Made by a program: the position numbers and the translations under genes. The notes beneath the pieces were generated by a model. That model was not told the origin of the DNA. It saw only the letters and a list, made by a program, of their open reading frames with translations, and ran no database searches. A stretch of DNA of 64,000 nt. It comes from DT-110 sp030148525. GTDB lineage: Bacteria > Bacteroidota > Bacteroidia > Chitinophagales > Saprospiraceae. Location: assembly GCA_965227445.1 (NCBI GenBank), contig OZ245751.1, forward strand, positions 558,001 to 622,000, read 5' to 3'. Below are positions 17,510-25,555 of the stretch, one piece after another (the first letter of the stretch is position 1; each line of letters starts with the position of its first letter).

Positions 17510-19231
17510 ATGAAATTATTTAAGCATATATTCATTCTGGTCTTGGCATGGGGCATTACCTCCTGTGAGATGACAGAGCTGGAGCTGCAACAAGACCCCA
17601 ACCGGGTGTCACCAGATCAGGCCAGTGTCAATGACCTGTACAACAACATCCAATTACAATTCCGGGATGTGTACGGTAGTGCTCAGGGCCTGCCGGGATC
17701 GCTTTCCCGCATGTATCAATTGGGCGGTAACTTTAACTATCAGGGTACAATGTCGCCCAACCAGATGAATGGTCTGTGGTTCAATGCATACTCTGACTTG
17801 TTCCCGGATATCGATGCCCTCCTGGATATCGCCGAGCCCGAGGGGCAAAGCACCGGAGTATTCGATATTCACGCCGGCTCTTCCAAGATCATGAAGGCTT
17901 ATACCCTCATGACACTGGTGGACCTGATCGGCGATGTGCCTCTGTCTCAGGCGGGGCAGGGAACGGACGTTATCTCGCCGGTAGCTGATCCGGGCGAAGA
18001 CGTGTACAACGCGGCCATTGATCTGCTCGATGAGGCCATCGACCAGTTGTCCGGTACCAACGCTAGTGCGCCGACTACGGAGATGTTCTACGGTGGCGAC
18101 GCCGATAAGTGGATCGCCTTTGCCAATACGCTGAAGCTGCGTGCTGGTCTAACTACGGGCAATGGTTCGGCAGTAACCAGTGCAGTTAGCGCCGGGGTTA
18201 TTGAAGATGAAAGTGAAGATTTTCAATTCACCTTCGGTCAGGAGCGGAACAATCCGAACTCTCGTCACCCATTCTATAACAACCACTATGAATTTGGTGA
18301 TGGTGCTTACCTGAGCAACTACTATATGTGGTTGTTACACGCCGATAAGCAGCAGGAAAATGGTTCTCGTTTCGAAGACCCGCGGATTCGCTTCTACTTC
18401 TACCGCAAGGTGGAGGATGCGGCCGCTCAGGATCAAACGACCTACTCTTGCCACTTTTCCATCCTGCCCGATCAGGATGCGAAGCCGGCGCACTGGGATG
18501 ATGTAGATCCACGGTTACCGTACTGTATCGTACCGAACAGTGGTTATTCCGGTCGCGATCACCTGAACGGAGAGGGTATTCCACCCGATGGACCCATCCG
18601 TACATCCTACGGTTTGTATCCCGGTGGTGGTCAGTTTGACTGGGACCAGTACGAAGATACCCGTCAGGGAGGTACTTCCGGCGGACTCGGACAAGGTATT
18701 CATCCGATTATGCTGTCTTCTTTCGTAGACTTTATGCGTGCCGAAGCCGCCCTGTCACTGGGAACAGGTGAAGATGCCCGCGCACTGCTGGAAAGTGGTA
18801 TTCAAAAGTCAATGGATAAGGTCTTTGGCTTTAAATCACTGGTGTCGCAAACACTAGGTATGCCAGTGACCCTGCGTGATGGTAGTGAAGGTACTGTTGA
18901 AGAACTGTTTGCACCGGATGCGGATGATGTAGCTGCCTATATCGATTTCGTACTTGCTCAGTACGATGAGGCCGGTAGCGACGAGGAGCGCCTGGCGATC
19001 GTAATCAAGGAGTACTATATCGCTGCCTGGGGTAATGGTCTGGAGGCCTACAATATGTACCGCCGTACTGGGTATCCCGACAATATGCAGCCGGCACTGG
19101 AACCCGACTTCGGTCAGTATCCACGCTCGTTGCTACTTCCGGATGTCCACGTACAACGGAATGCCAGTGCTACGCAGAAAGCATTCACGGACCAGGTATT
19201 CTGGGACGATGGTTCAACGGACCTCTATTAA
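17510..19231 (+). CDS. SusD/RagB-family surface lipoprotein (SusD-like_2 type)
   Basis: 573 residues, the extracellular lid and binding partner of the preceding SusC transporter. Lipoprotein signal MKLFKHIFILVLAWGITSC with lipobox ITSC. TPR-like helices follow ('KIMKAYTLMTLVDLIGDVPL', then 'NAAIDLLDEAIDQL' and 'WIAFANTLKLRAGL'), then 'EAALSLGTGEDARALLESGI', typical of the SusD-like_2 family. Starts 50 nt after susC. Codon use matches its neighbours. Confidence 0.95.
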   Translation: MKLFKHIFILVLAWGITSCEMTELELQQDPNRVSPDQASVNDLYNNIQLQFRDVYGSAQGLPGSLSRMYQLGGNFNYQGTMSPNQMNGLWFNAYSDLFPDIDALLDIAEPEGQSTGVFDIHAGSSKIMKAYTLMTLVDLIGDVPLSQAGQGTDVISPVADPGEDVYNAAIDLLDEAIDQLSGTNASAPTTEMFYGGDADKWIAFANTLKLRAGLTTGNGSAVTSAVSAGVIEDESEDFQFTFGQERNNPNSRHPFYNNHYEFGDGAYLSNYYMWLLHADKQQENGSRFEDPRIRFYFYRKVEDAAAQDQTTYSCHFSILPDQDAKPAHWDDVDPRLPYCIVPNSGYSGRDHLNGEGIPPDGPIRTSYGLYPGGGQFDWDQYEDTRQGGTSGGLGQGIHPIMLSSFVDFMRAEAALSLGTGEDARALLESGIQKSMDKVFGFKSLVSQTLGMPVTLRDGSEGTVEELFAPDADDVAAYIDFVLAQYDEAGSDEERLAIVIKEYYIAAWGNGLEAYNMYRRTGYPDNMQPALEPDFGQYPRSLLLPDVHVQRNASATQKAFTDQVFWDDGSTDLY

Positions 19232-19247
19232 TCAACATCCACTTTGG

Positions 19248-19284
19248 GACAGGCCGTTATGGCTTTTCGCCTGACCGGCCTGTC
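19248..19284 (+). terminator. Hairpin between susD and the lipoprotein gene
   Basis: GACAGGCCG pairs with CGGCCTGTC around a 19-nt loop. Only TTAAA follows, so it may reduce read-through or protect the susCD message, rather than stop transcription fully. Confidence 0.5.
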
Positions 19285-19310
19285 TTAAACTTGAAAATAG
19301 TCTCACGATT

Positions 19311-20234
19311 ATGAATAAATTTAAATTCTCTATCATATTAGGGGCTGTTCTGGTCATGCTTTCGGGCTGTAAAGACGAGGACCTGGCTCCGATCATTACC
19401 TTCGATTCGGCCGGTAAGGGGGCTTATCCCCGAATTGTCGAAGATGGTAATACTTTGATCAATCTGTTGCTGGATGCCAGTGCATCTACGTACGAGTATA
19501 CGGTAGAATTCGTCGATTTGCAGCAAGGCGAACTCGTTGCAGAGTATACGCTGGAAATGACCTACGAAGACAACAACCCGGATAACGGAGATGCGTCAGC
19601 CGGTCCGGTTGTGTTTGCTACCTTTGGTCAGAGTGATTTCACGACCAACGCAGACGGGTTTCGGGAGATAACGGTCTCTATACCAGCTTCCGAGGCGATT
19701 GCTGCTGCCGGAACTTCATTCGATGACCTTCGCGCAGGTGACAACTTCGTATTCGACGGTACCGTTACTCTGGAAGACGGATCTCAGTTTGGAGCTGAGA
19801 ATTCTTCCTCGACCGTTCGTGGTGCTGCCTTTGGTGGACACTTTGATTTCACCTTGCCAGCTGCCTGCCCATCAGATCTGACGGGTACGTACGACGTTAC
19901 CACATCAGATATATGGTGTGGAGCGGATCCCGTAACGACTACGGTTGATATCGTTGCCTTGGGTGGCGGTTCCTATGAGTTCAGCGACTGGTCTTTCGGA
20001 GCCTACGGTCCCTGCTACGGCGGTGGTTCTGCCGGTGGTGACCTGAACTTCAAGGACGTTTGTACCGTGGTATCCTTCACCGGTTTCACCGATAGCTTCG
20101 GTGATACCTGGACGTACGATTCCAGTATTGACGGTAGCGAGTGGACAATCACCTGGGAAAACACCTACGGTGAGTCTGGTAGCTCAGTCATTACCTATAC
20201 CGGTGGTGCTGATTGGCCGATTACTCTGGAATAA
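19311..20234 (+). CDS. SusE-position surface lipoprotein, ligand unknown
   Basis: 307 residues. Lipoprotein signal with lipobox (MNKFKFSIILGAVLVMLSGC, Cys20) and the acidic KDEDLAP export signal that surface lipoproteins of this phylum often carry. The N-terminal half (~30-170) looks like an Ig/FN3-type beta domain. The C-terminal half (~180-307) starts with 'CPSDLTGTYDVTTSDIWC' and has four or more cysteines and many aromatic residues, a likely binding domain. It is third in the susC-susD unit and ends at a strong terminator. Probably helps bind the transported ligand. Confidence 0.82.
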   Translation: MNKFKFSIILGAVLVMLSGCKDEDLAPIITFDSAGKGAYPRIVEDGNTLINLLLDASASTYEYTVEFVDLQQGELVAEYTLEMTYEDNNPDNGDASAGPVVFATFGQSDFTTNADGFREITVSIPASEAIAAAGTSFDDLRAGDNFVFDGTVTLEDGSQFGAENSSSTVRGAAFGGHFDFTLPAACPSDLTGTYDVTTSDIWCGADPVTTTVDIVALGGGSYEFSDWSFGAYGPCYGGGSAGGDLNFKDVCTVVSFTGFTDSFGDTWTYDSSIDGSEWTITWENTYGESGSSVITYTGGADWPITLE

Positions 20235-20280
20235 ATGGATTCGATTGCTGACGTCATGTCAGCCATGTAATAAACACCGA

Positions 20281-20325
20281 AAAGCCATGTCCGGGAGTCA
20301 TTTCTCCCGGATGTGGCTTTTTTTA
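20281..20325 (+). terminator. Intrinsic terminator of the SusC/D operon
   Basis: AAAGCCA-TG-TCCGGGAG pairs with CTCCCGGA-TG-TGGCTTT (one internal TG/TG mismatch) around a 6-nt loop, followed by T7. The sulfotransferase-like ATG is 18 nt downstream. Confidence 0.9.
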
Positions 20326-20342
20326 TCTGGTAAATTAATTCT

Positions 20343-22019
20343 ATGCGTTTCTTTCTCACCTGGGTATTAGTCCCCGTTTTTTGTTTGGTTATTAGCAAGA
20401 CTTCGAATGCCCAAAACACCCTGGGACTACTTACTCACGATCCCGAACTGACCTCGCCAGGTTATAACCTGTTCTTTCCCCATAACCAATCCACCGTATT
20501 TTTGGTCGATAATTGCGGTGAATTGGTCCACCAGTGGACTGATGCCGACAGCATACGTCCCGGCAACGCCGTTGAGTTATTGCCAGACGGAAAAATCGTT
20601 GTTTGTAAACGTCCTAGTTCTGCGGGGCCCAATGATCCCATTTGGGCCGGCGGGGGCGGGCAAATCGTCGAAATCCGCTCATGGGATAATGAACTGGAAG
20701 CTTCTTTTTCCCTGAATAATGACAAATTTCGACTTCACCATGATATTGCGCCATTACCTGACGGCAATATCCTGATGATCGCGTGGGCATTAAAAACCCG
20801 CGAGGAATGTATCGCAGCGGGCCGTGACCCAGCCCTGCTTCCTGATGATGAGGTCTGGTCAGAGGCCATCCTGGAGTGGGATCCTGTAGCCGACTCCATC
20901 GTTTGGGAATGGGATGTGTGGGATCACCTGATCCAGGAGTACGATGCTACCAAGGACAATTTTGGTGTGGTAGCTGATCACCCCGAACGTATTCATATTA
21001 ACTATGACGAAAGAAACGGTAACCCGGATTGGCTGCATATCAATGGCATTGCCTACAATCCGGTGCTTGACCAATTTGTATTGAGTGTTCCGGGATTCAA
21101 TGAAATCTGGGTAATCGACCACAGCACCACGACCGAAGAAGCAGCCGGATCCACCGGTGGCCGGTCGGGCAGGGGAGGGGATTTGCTTTACCGATGGGGT
21201 AACCCGGCCGCCTACGGTCGAGGTACGGAAGCCGATAAGCAATTATTTTTCCAGCACGATATTCACTGGCCATTTGCGGATGCCCAGCCCGGGGAGGAAG
21301 GATTTGGTGAGATGATCGTCTTCAATAACCGGGTAGCTTCTGACAAGTCCACTGCCAGTACGTTTGCTACTCCATTTGATACTGCTACCTGGACGTACAC
21401 CCTGGATCAAGGTGCATACGGCCCGGCCGATTTCACCCAAACGCGCTTTCACCCCGCTACGCCCCCTCAGGGTGTTTCTTCCGGTGTATCCAGTGTGCAG
21501 CTACTCCCCAACGGGAACTGGCTGATCTGTTCAGGGCGGTGGGGCTTTTCCTACGAGTTAGCCGCCGATAGTGACGAGGTGGTTTGGGAATACATTACCC
21601 CCATTAAGTTTGGCCAGCCGGCCGTGCAGGGGGATACCTTAGCCATCAACAATAATCTGACCTTTCGGCTAAAAAGGTACGCACCTGATTACCCCGCCTT
21701 TGCCGGGCGGGATCTCAGCCCCAAAGGATACATTGAAGAGAATCCCAACGTCGGCTTTTGCGGATTGACCGTTTCCTTAGATGAGCCTCAGCATAGTGCC
21801 GACTGGACGGTTTTTCCCAATCCGGCCAGGGATCTGCTCACTATTTCCTGGGATAATGCACAGTCCGGCGTTCTTTGGGAACTGTATAGCCCACTAGGTC
21901 AGCGAGTACGCTACGGGCGAATCGAGGGTACGCAAACGACGATTGCCACCGGTGCGATTCCGACCGGGATGTATGTGTTGCGAGTGGGAGAAAGCGCCAC
22001 CCGGGTACTTATTCGGTAA
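20343..22019 (+). CDS. Arylsulfotransferase (ASST)-like secreted protein with T9SS type A sorting domain
   Basis: 558 residues. Signal peptide (1-24, ...ISKTSNAQ). The body is an ASST-type beta-propeller: 'VFLVDNCGELVHQWTD', 'AVELLPDGKIVV', 'FRLHHDIAPLPDGNILMIAW', 'VWEWDVWDHLIQ' and 'DWLHINGIAYNP'. Family enzymes transfer sulfate between phenolic compounds through a histidine; HHD and LHIN are the likely counterparts. The last ~70 residues (WTVFPNPARDLLTISW ... GMYVLRVG) form a type A sorting domain, so it is secreted and probably attached to the surface by the type IX system. It follows the SusC/D terminator directly but may have its own promoter. Confidence 0.88.
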   Translation: MRFFLTWVLVPVFCLVISKTSNAQNTLGLLTHDPELTSPGYNLFFPHNQSTVFLVDNCGELVHQWTDADSIRPGNAVELLPDGKIVVCKRPSSAGPNDPIWAGGGGQIVEIRSWDNELEASFSLNNDKFRLHHDIAPLPDGNILMIAWALKTREECIAAGRDPALLPDDEVWSEAILEWDPVADSIVWEWDVWDHLIQEYDATKDNFGVVADHPERIHINYDERNGNPDWLHINGIAYNPVLDQFVLSVPGFNEIWVIDHSTTTEEAAGSTGGRSGRGGDLLYRWGNPAAYGRGTEADKQLFFQHDIHWPFADAQPGEEGFGEMIVFNNRVASDKSTASTFATPFDTATWTYTLDQGAYGPADFTQTRFHPATPPQGVSSGVSSVQLLPNGNWLICSGRWGFSYELAADSDEVVWEYITPIKFGQPAVQGDTLAINNNLTFRLKRYAPDYPAFAGRDLSPKGYIEENPNVGFCGLTVSLDEPQHSADWTVFPNPARDLLTISWDNAQSGVLWELYSPLGQRVRYGRIEGTQTTIATGAIPTGMYVLRVGESATRVLIR

Positions 22020-22690
22020 ATCGGAAGTCGGAAATCGGAAGTTCTTTCTGATTTCCGCTTTATTGATCGCCTGCGTACCGTTTCCGCATCAGTCTCCAAT
22101 GTTGAATGCTCAATGCTCAGTGCTCAATTTGGATTTGTTTTTTTTGGCTTTCGCCAAAAGGGGGGTGTTCGGTTGGCAGTCCTCAGTCTTTAATCTAAAG
22201 TTTAAAATTGCCTTTTTCACGCGGCGAGCGCAGCGGTTCGCAGTGTAATTCATCTTTGAATCAGAATACCCAGGATCAAATAGGATGCTCAGAATATACT
22301 CCGTGCGACATAGTAGTTTAAGGTCGCTCAAGTCGCTCCTGATCTCTACGCACTATGCTCTACGCAAATAAGAGCAGAAAGACAAAAGACAAGTATAACC
22401 GAAGCAGCCCAGGCAAGTCACTCCAGTCCCTTCGTTTTCTAAAGTCGCTCCCGGTCTCGACGCACTACGCACTAAAGAGCAGAGATATAAAAGTCAGAGA
22501 AAGCCCAAGCTGCCCGGCTATGGTAAGTCGCTTTCCCTGCCCGCCGTAGCCCATACGGGCGTATGCCTTGGCAAAGGCGTGGCGCTTTCCGATTTCGAAA
22601 CCTCACACCTCACACCTCACACCTCACACCTCACACCTCAAACCTCACACCTCAAACCTGTCCCATGTTGCTTTTAACACTTTGGGGCTG
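22020..22690. repeat. Gene-free repeat-rich gap (heptads and a diverged duplication)
   Basis: Heptads start at the TAA of the sulfotransferase gene (ATCGGAA, GTCGGAA, ATCGGAA), then TGCTCAA-type units near 22105-22130. A diverged duplication of ~95 bp starts with AAGTCGCTCC at ~22327 and ~22440 and shares the words TACGCACTA and AGAGCAGA. A long array of ACCTCAC units occupies ~22600-22658. No credible gene. Confidence 0.85.
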
Positions 22691-22792
22691 TATATTGTAT
22701 GAAACAGGCGTTAAGCAGATGTAAAATTTGGTTTAACTGCCTTACGGCAAAATGCTGTACCACAGAATGCCTGATCGCAAAACAGACCTTGC

Positions 22793-23680
22793 ATGTACGA
22801 AAGCACCTTTCTGCACTATCTACAATACGAAAAGCGCTTTTCACCCCATACTTTAACGGCTTACAAGTCAGACCTGCACCAATTTCTGACCTTTGTATCT
22901 GACCAATTCAACTTGTCTGAGCCACGGGGAGTAACCCACCAACACGTACGCGCCTGGGTTATTCAATTGTTGGGGAATGATGTAGCGGTGACCAGTGTTC
23001 GCAGGAAGCTTAGTGTACTTAAGACGTACTTTCGGTTCTTGCTCAAGCAAGAGCACATTACCGTGAATCCCATGCAGAAAGTGCTGGTTCCCAAGGCCGG
23101 TAAACGTCTGCCCGTATACGTACCCGAGCAAGCTATGCATCAGCTATTGCAGCAACTGGAATGGCCGGAGGGTTTTCCGGGTATACGCGATCGGTTAATC
23201 ATCGACTTACTCTACCACACGGGAATGCGACGGGCCGAGTTGCTGGGGTTAACACTTTCTGATATCCAGCTTAAAAATCGTCTGTTGCGCGTCATGGGAA
23301 AAGGGCAGAAGGAACGCCTTGTTCCCTACGGACCCGTTTTGAGCGAAGGCCTGAATGCCTATATCGATGCCCGCCGCGAGGTAGCTGAGCCGGGGGTGCA
23401 GTCCCTCATTGTAACCGATAAGGGACAAGCTGCGTATCCCCGTTATATATATGGTGTAGTACATCGCTATTTGAGCATGGTCACGACCATTGAAAAGCGT
23501 AGTCCGCACGTACTGCGTCATTCCTTTGCCACTCACCTGTCCGATTCCGGAGCTGATCTAAACGCGGTAAAGGAATTATTGGGGCATGCCAACCTGGCTG
23601 CTACGCAGATTTATACACACAACAGTATTGAAAAATTAAAGAACGTATATCATCAAGCCCATCCTAAGGGCAAGAAGTGA
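22793..23680 (+). CDS. xerC: Tyrosine recombinase XerC/XerD type
   Basis: 295-residue site-specific recombinase, probably one of the housekeeping pair that resolves chromosome dimers at dif. The N-terminal SAM-like core-binding domain is at ~1-90. The catalytic set is complete: Arg146 (TGMRRAEL), Lys170 (MGKGQKERLVP), His239 and Arg242 (HVLRHSFATHL), His265 (LLGHANL) and nucleophile Tyr274 (IYTHNS). Followed 46 nt later by hpf, an arrangement common in Bacteroidota, which argues against a mobile-element integrase despite the tRNA genes nearby. The C versus D assignment is uncertain. Confidence 0.9.
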   Translation: MYESTFLHYLQYEKRFSPHTLTAYKSDLHQFLTFVSDQFNLSEPRGVTHQHVRAWVIQLLGNDVAVTSVRRKLSVLKTYFRFLLKQEHITVNPMQKVLVPKAGKRLPVYVPEQAMHQLLQQLEWPEGFPGIRDRLIIDLLYHTGMRRAELLGLTLSDIQLKNRLLRVMGKGQKERLVPYGPVLSEGLNAYIDARREVAEPGVQSLIVTDKGQAAYPRYIYGVVHRYLSMVTTIEKRSPHVLRHSFATHLSDSGADLNAVKELLGHANLAATQIYTHNSIEKLKNVYHQAHPKGKK

Positions 23681-23726
23681 CCATCGGGTCACCATACTAT
23701 TTCCTAATCATTTAAAATTATGACCT

Positions 23727-24029
23727 ATGAAGGTGTACACTGAGGCCGTTCAATTCAAAGCTGATCAAAAGCTGGTGGACTTCGTCGATCGTAAACTGGG
23801 TAAGATAGACCAGTATTTTGATAAGATCATTGAAGCCCGCGTGACGTTGAAACTGGAGAACTCGGGGCAGGTTCGGGACAAAATAGCCGAAGCGCGTTTG
23901 CAGGTACCCGGGGAAGTCCTTTTTGCGAAAGCAAGTAGCAAAACGTTTGAAGCCTCCGTGGATACGGTGGTCCAGTCGTTAAAGCGACAAATCAAGAAAT
24001 ACAAAGATAAACTGCGCAAACGGGCCTAG
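23727..24029 (+). CDS. hpf: Ribosome hibernation-promoting factor (HPF/YfiA family, short)
   Basis: 100 residues, short-form HPF that binds the 30S subunit in the mRNA/tRNA channel and silences ribosomes in stationary phase. The beta-alpha-beta-beta-beta-alpha fold is readable: 'MKVYTEAVQFKADQKLVDFV', 'KIDQYFDKIIEARVTLKLEN', 'AEARLQVPGEVLFAKASSKT' and 'ASVDTVVQSLKRQIKKYKDK'. No long C-terminal dimerisation domain. Probably co-transcribed with the recombinase; a strong terminator follows. Confidence 0.92.
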   Translation: MKVYTEAVQFKADQKLVDFVDRKLGKIDQYFDKIIEARVTLKLENSGQVRDKIAEARLQVPGEVLFAKASSKTFEASVDTVVQSLKRQIKKYKDKLRKRA

Positions 24030-24174
24030 TGTCACTAGACCGAATGATTTGATCGTTCTTTCACGCCTGGAGCACTTTCTGATGCTGAAGCTAAAATGGT
24101 CAGGCATTTACAGTTCAATCCACCAGGTCGATCAGGTCTGATAAGCGCAGAGGGGACGTATTTACGCCCGCTCT

Positions 24175-24219
24175 GCAATCCCGGATTCCGGCTCTTGCCG
24201 GTCTTCGGGATTGTTTTTT
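24175..24219 (+). terminator. Intrinsic terminator after hpf
   Basis: Outer stem CAATCCCG (24176-24183) / CGGGATTG (24206-24213) and inner stem CCGGC/GCCGG with a TCTT loop, then T6-7. Confidence 0.9.
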
Positions 24220-24230
24220 AATAAAATGGT

Positions 24231-24259
24231 CTTGGAAATAAATACAGTTCTTATATTTG
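24231..24259 (+). promoter_or_regulatory. Upstream promoter P1 of the tRNA/tuf cluster (candidate)
   Basis: CTTG at 24231-24234, 17 nt, TATATTTG at 24252-24259. The -7 box is exact, the spacing two short of ideal. Confidence 0.45.
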
Positions 24260-24341
24260 CGTCACTCTTTTGAAGGCGTTATCCCGGCGGGAGATGCCAA
24301 AGCGGGCCACGAACCGGCGGCTTCGTAAAATGAGTAAAAAA

Positions 24342-24384
24342 AAGATCGTAAAGTTTGATCTTTAAGAGTAAGATCCTATCTTTG
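24342..24384 (+). promoter_or_regulatory. Consensus promoter P2 of the tRNA/tuf cluster, with inverted repeat
   Basis: TTTG at 24354-24357, exactly 19 nt, TATCTTTG at 24377-24384: a full match to the Bacteroidota sigma-ABfr consensus. An AAGATC (24342-24347) / GATCTT (24357-24362) inverted repeat overlaps the -33 element and could be an operator. The start of transcription should fall near 24391, giving a ~180-nt leader before the first tRNA. The region 24390-24569 shows only a weak TTCCATCG/CGGTGGAA hairpin. Confidence 0.75.
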
Positions 24385-24569
24385 CAATCGCTTTGAGAAA
24401 ATGATCTCACAGTAGTGTCAAAAATGACTTTGAGGTATTGATTTTGTGCCGTTTTGCAGGGCGTAACAGCATGCAAAATCTTCCATCGGGAGTAGCTGAA
24501 ACGAATATTTTTCGATCCGCACGGTGGAAGAGCTGCTTAGGAGTTTCTGAAATAGTTGGATAAAAAAAT

Positions 24570-24643
24570 GCCAGCATAGCTCAGTTGGCCAGAGCAGCTG
24601 ATTTGTAATCAGCGGGTCGGGGGTTCGAATCCCTCTGCTGGCT
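24570..24643 (+). tRNA. tRNA-Thr (anticodon TGT)
   Basis: Full cloverleaf: acceptor GCCAGCA/TGCTGGC, anticodon stem GCTGA/TCAGC with loop TTTGTAA, T-loop TTCGAAT. Discriminator T; CCA is not encoded. First tRNA of the cluster. Confidence 0.97.
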
Positions 24644-24677
24644 CAAAAGCAGCAGTTTTCAATTGCTATTGTGTGTA

Positions 24678-24742
24678 AGCGGGTCGGAGGGTTCGAGCAC
24701 GCAGTACATGGAGCGTAGCGGAATAATCCCTCTGCTGGCTCC
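24678..24742 (+). pseudogene. Interrupted 3' half of a tRNA-Thr copy
   Basis: Repeats the variable region, T-arm and acceptor 3' strand of the tRNA-Thr just upstream (AGCGGGTCGG, then GGTTCGA, later ATCCCTCTGCTGGCT). A ~29-bp insert starting GCACGCAG and ending GCGGAATA sits inside the T-loop. The 5' half is absent, so it cannot be a working tRNA. Confidence 0.8.
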
Positions 24743-24775
24743 AATAAGCAACAGCTTTGTGCACAAAATAAATCC

Positions 24776-24861
24776 GGGGGTGCGCCGGAGTTGGAGAGCC
24801 GGGCCAGACTGTAAATCTGGTGACTCTGTCTGAATAGGTTCGAATCCTATCACCCCCACCA
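24776..24861 (+). tRNA. tRNA-Tyr (anticodon GTA)
   Basis: Class II tRNA with long variable arm. Acceptor GGGGGTG/CACCCCC, anticodon stem CCAGA/TCTGG with loop CTGTAAA, T-stem ATAGG/CCTAT. Discriminator A and an encoded CCA (24859-24861). Confidence 0.97.
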
Positions 24862-24941
24862 TTTTCGACACTAGCAGAAAAGAAGCGAACGATGTTCGCT
24901 ACATCTCTTCTGCTTTTTGTATTTATGGCAATAGTAAATAA

Positions 24942-25014
24942 GCGGGAGTAGCTCAGTTGGTAGAGCATCAGCCTTCCAAGCTGAGGGTCGCGGGTTCGAG
25001 TCTCGTCTCCCGCT
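24942..25014 (+). tRNA. tRNA-Gly (anticodon TCC)
   Basis: Acceptor GCGGGAG/CTCCCGC, anticodon stem TCAGC/GCTGA with loop CTTCCAA, T-loop TTCGAGT. No encoded CCA. Its last 20 bases are repeated three more times downstream. Confidence 0.97.
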
Positions 25015-25015
25015 C

Positions 25016-25404
25016 TTATTTTGAAACATTGAGTGTCTTATAAAGCGAAAGGGATGCGGGTCCCGCCCGAAGGGCGAGGATCCACGCAGCGAAGCAAAAC
25101 CAAAGGGTTTTGACCGCTGCGGGATTCGAGTCTCGTCTCCCGCTCTTATTTTGAAACATTGAGTGTCTTATAAAGCGAAAGGGATGCGGGTCCCGCCCGA
25201 AGGGCGAGGATCCACGCAGCGAAGCAAAACCAAAGGGTTTTGACCGCTGCGGGATTCGAGTCTCGTCTCCCGCTCAATTTTGAAACATTGAGCGCCTTAT
25301 AAAGCGAAAGGGATGCGGGTCCCGCCCGAAGGGCGAGGATCCACGCAGCGAAGCAAAACCAAAGGGTTTTGACCGCTGCGGGATTCGAGTCTCGTCTCCC
25401 GCTC
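25016..25404 (+). repeat. Three tandem ~130-bp units each ending in the tRNA-Gly 3' end
   Basis: Units at 25016-25145, 25146-25275 (identical to the first) and 25276-25404 (one base shorter, few changes). Each ends with the 21 bases that form the T-loop and acceptor 3' strand of the tRNA-Gly (24995-25015). Inside each unit is a nested hairpin: CGCAGCG/CGCTGCG outside, AAAACC/GGTTTT inside, plus a GCCC-GAA-GGGC stem-loop. No open frame of merit on the + strand. Confidence 0.95.
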
Positions 25405-25426
25405 AATTTTTTTACTGCTTTTCCAT

Positions 25427-25501
<75 letters not shown>

Positions 25502-25555
25502 CGTTCAGGATGCGTTTTTGTTAGTTACTAATTTAATATCCAAAACTTAATACTG

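Noticed and set aside
22600..22660. ACCTCAC repeats considered as a CRISPR-like array
   Set aside because: Period is 7 bp with no spacers; no cas genes in the window.
22793..23680. Recombinase considered as the integrase of an island at the tRNA genes
   Set aside because: Full Xer signatures, and the neighbourhood (hpf, tRNAs, tuf) is that of the housekeeping gene; no island cargo follows.
24487..24497. CGGGAGTAGCT, identical to 11 bases of the tRNA-Gly 5' end
   Set aside because: Too short, and the rest of the cloverleaf is absent.
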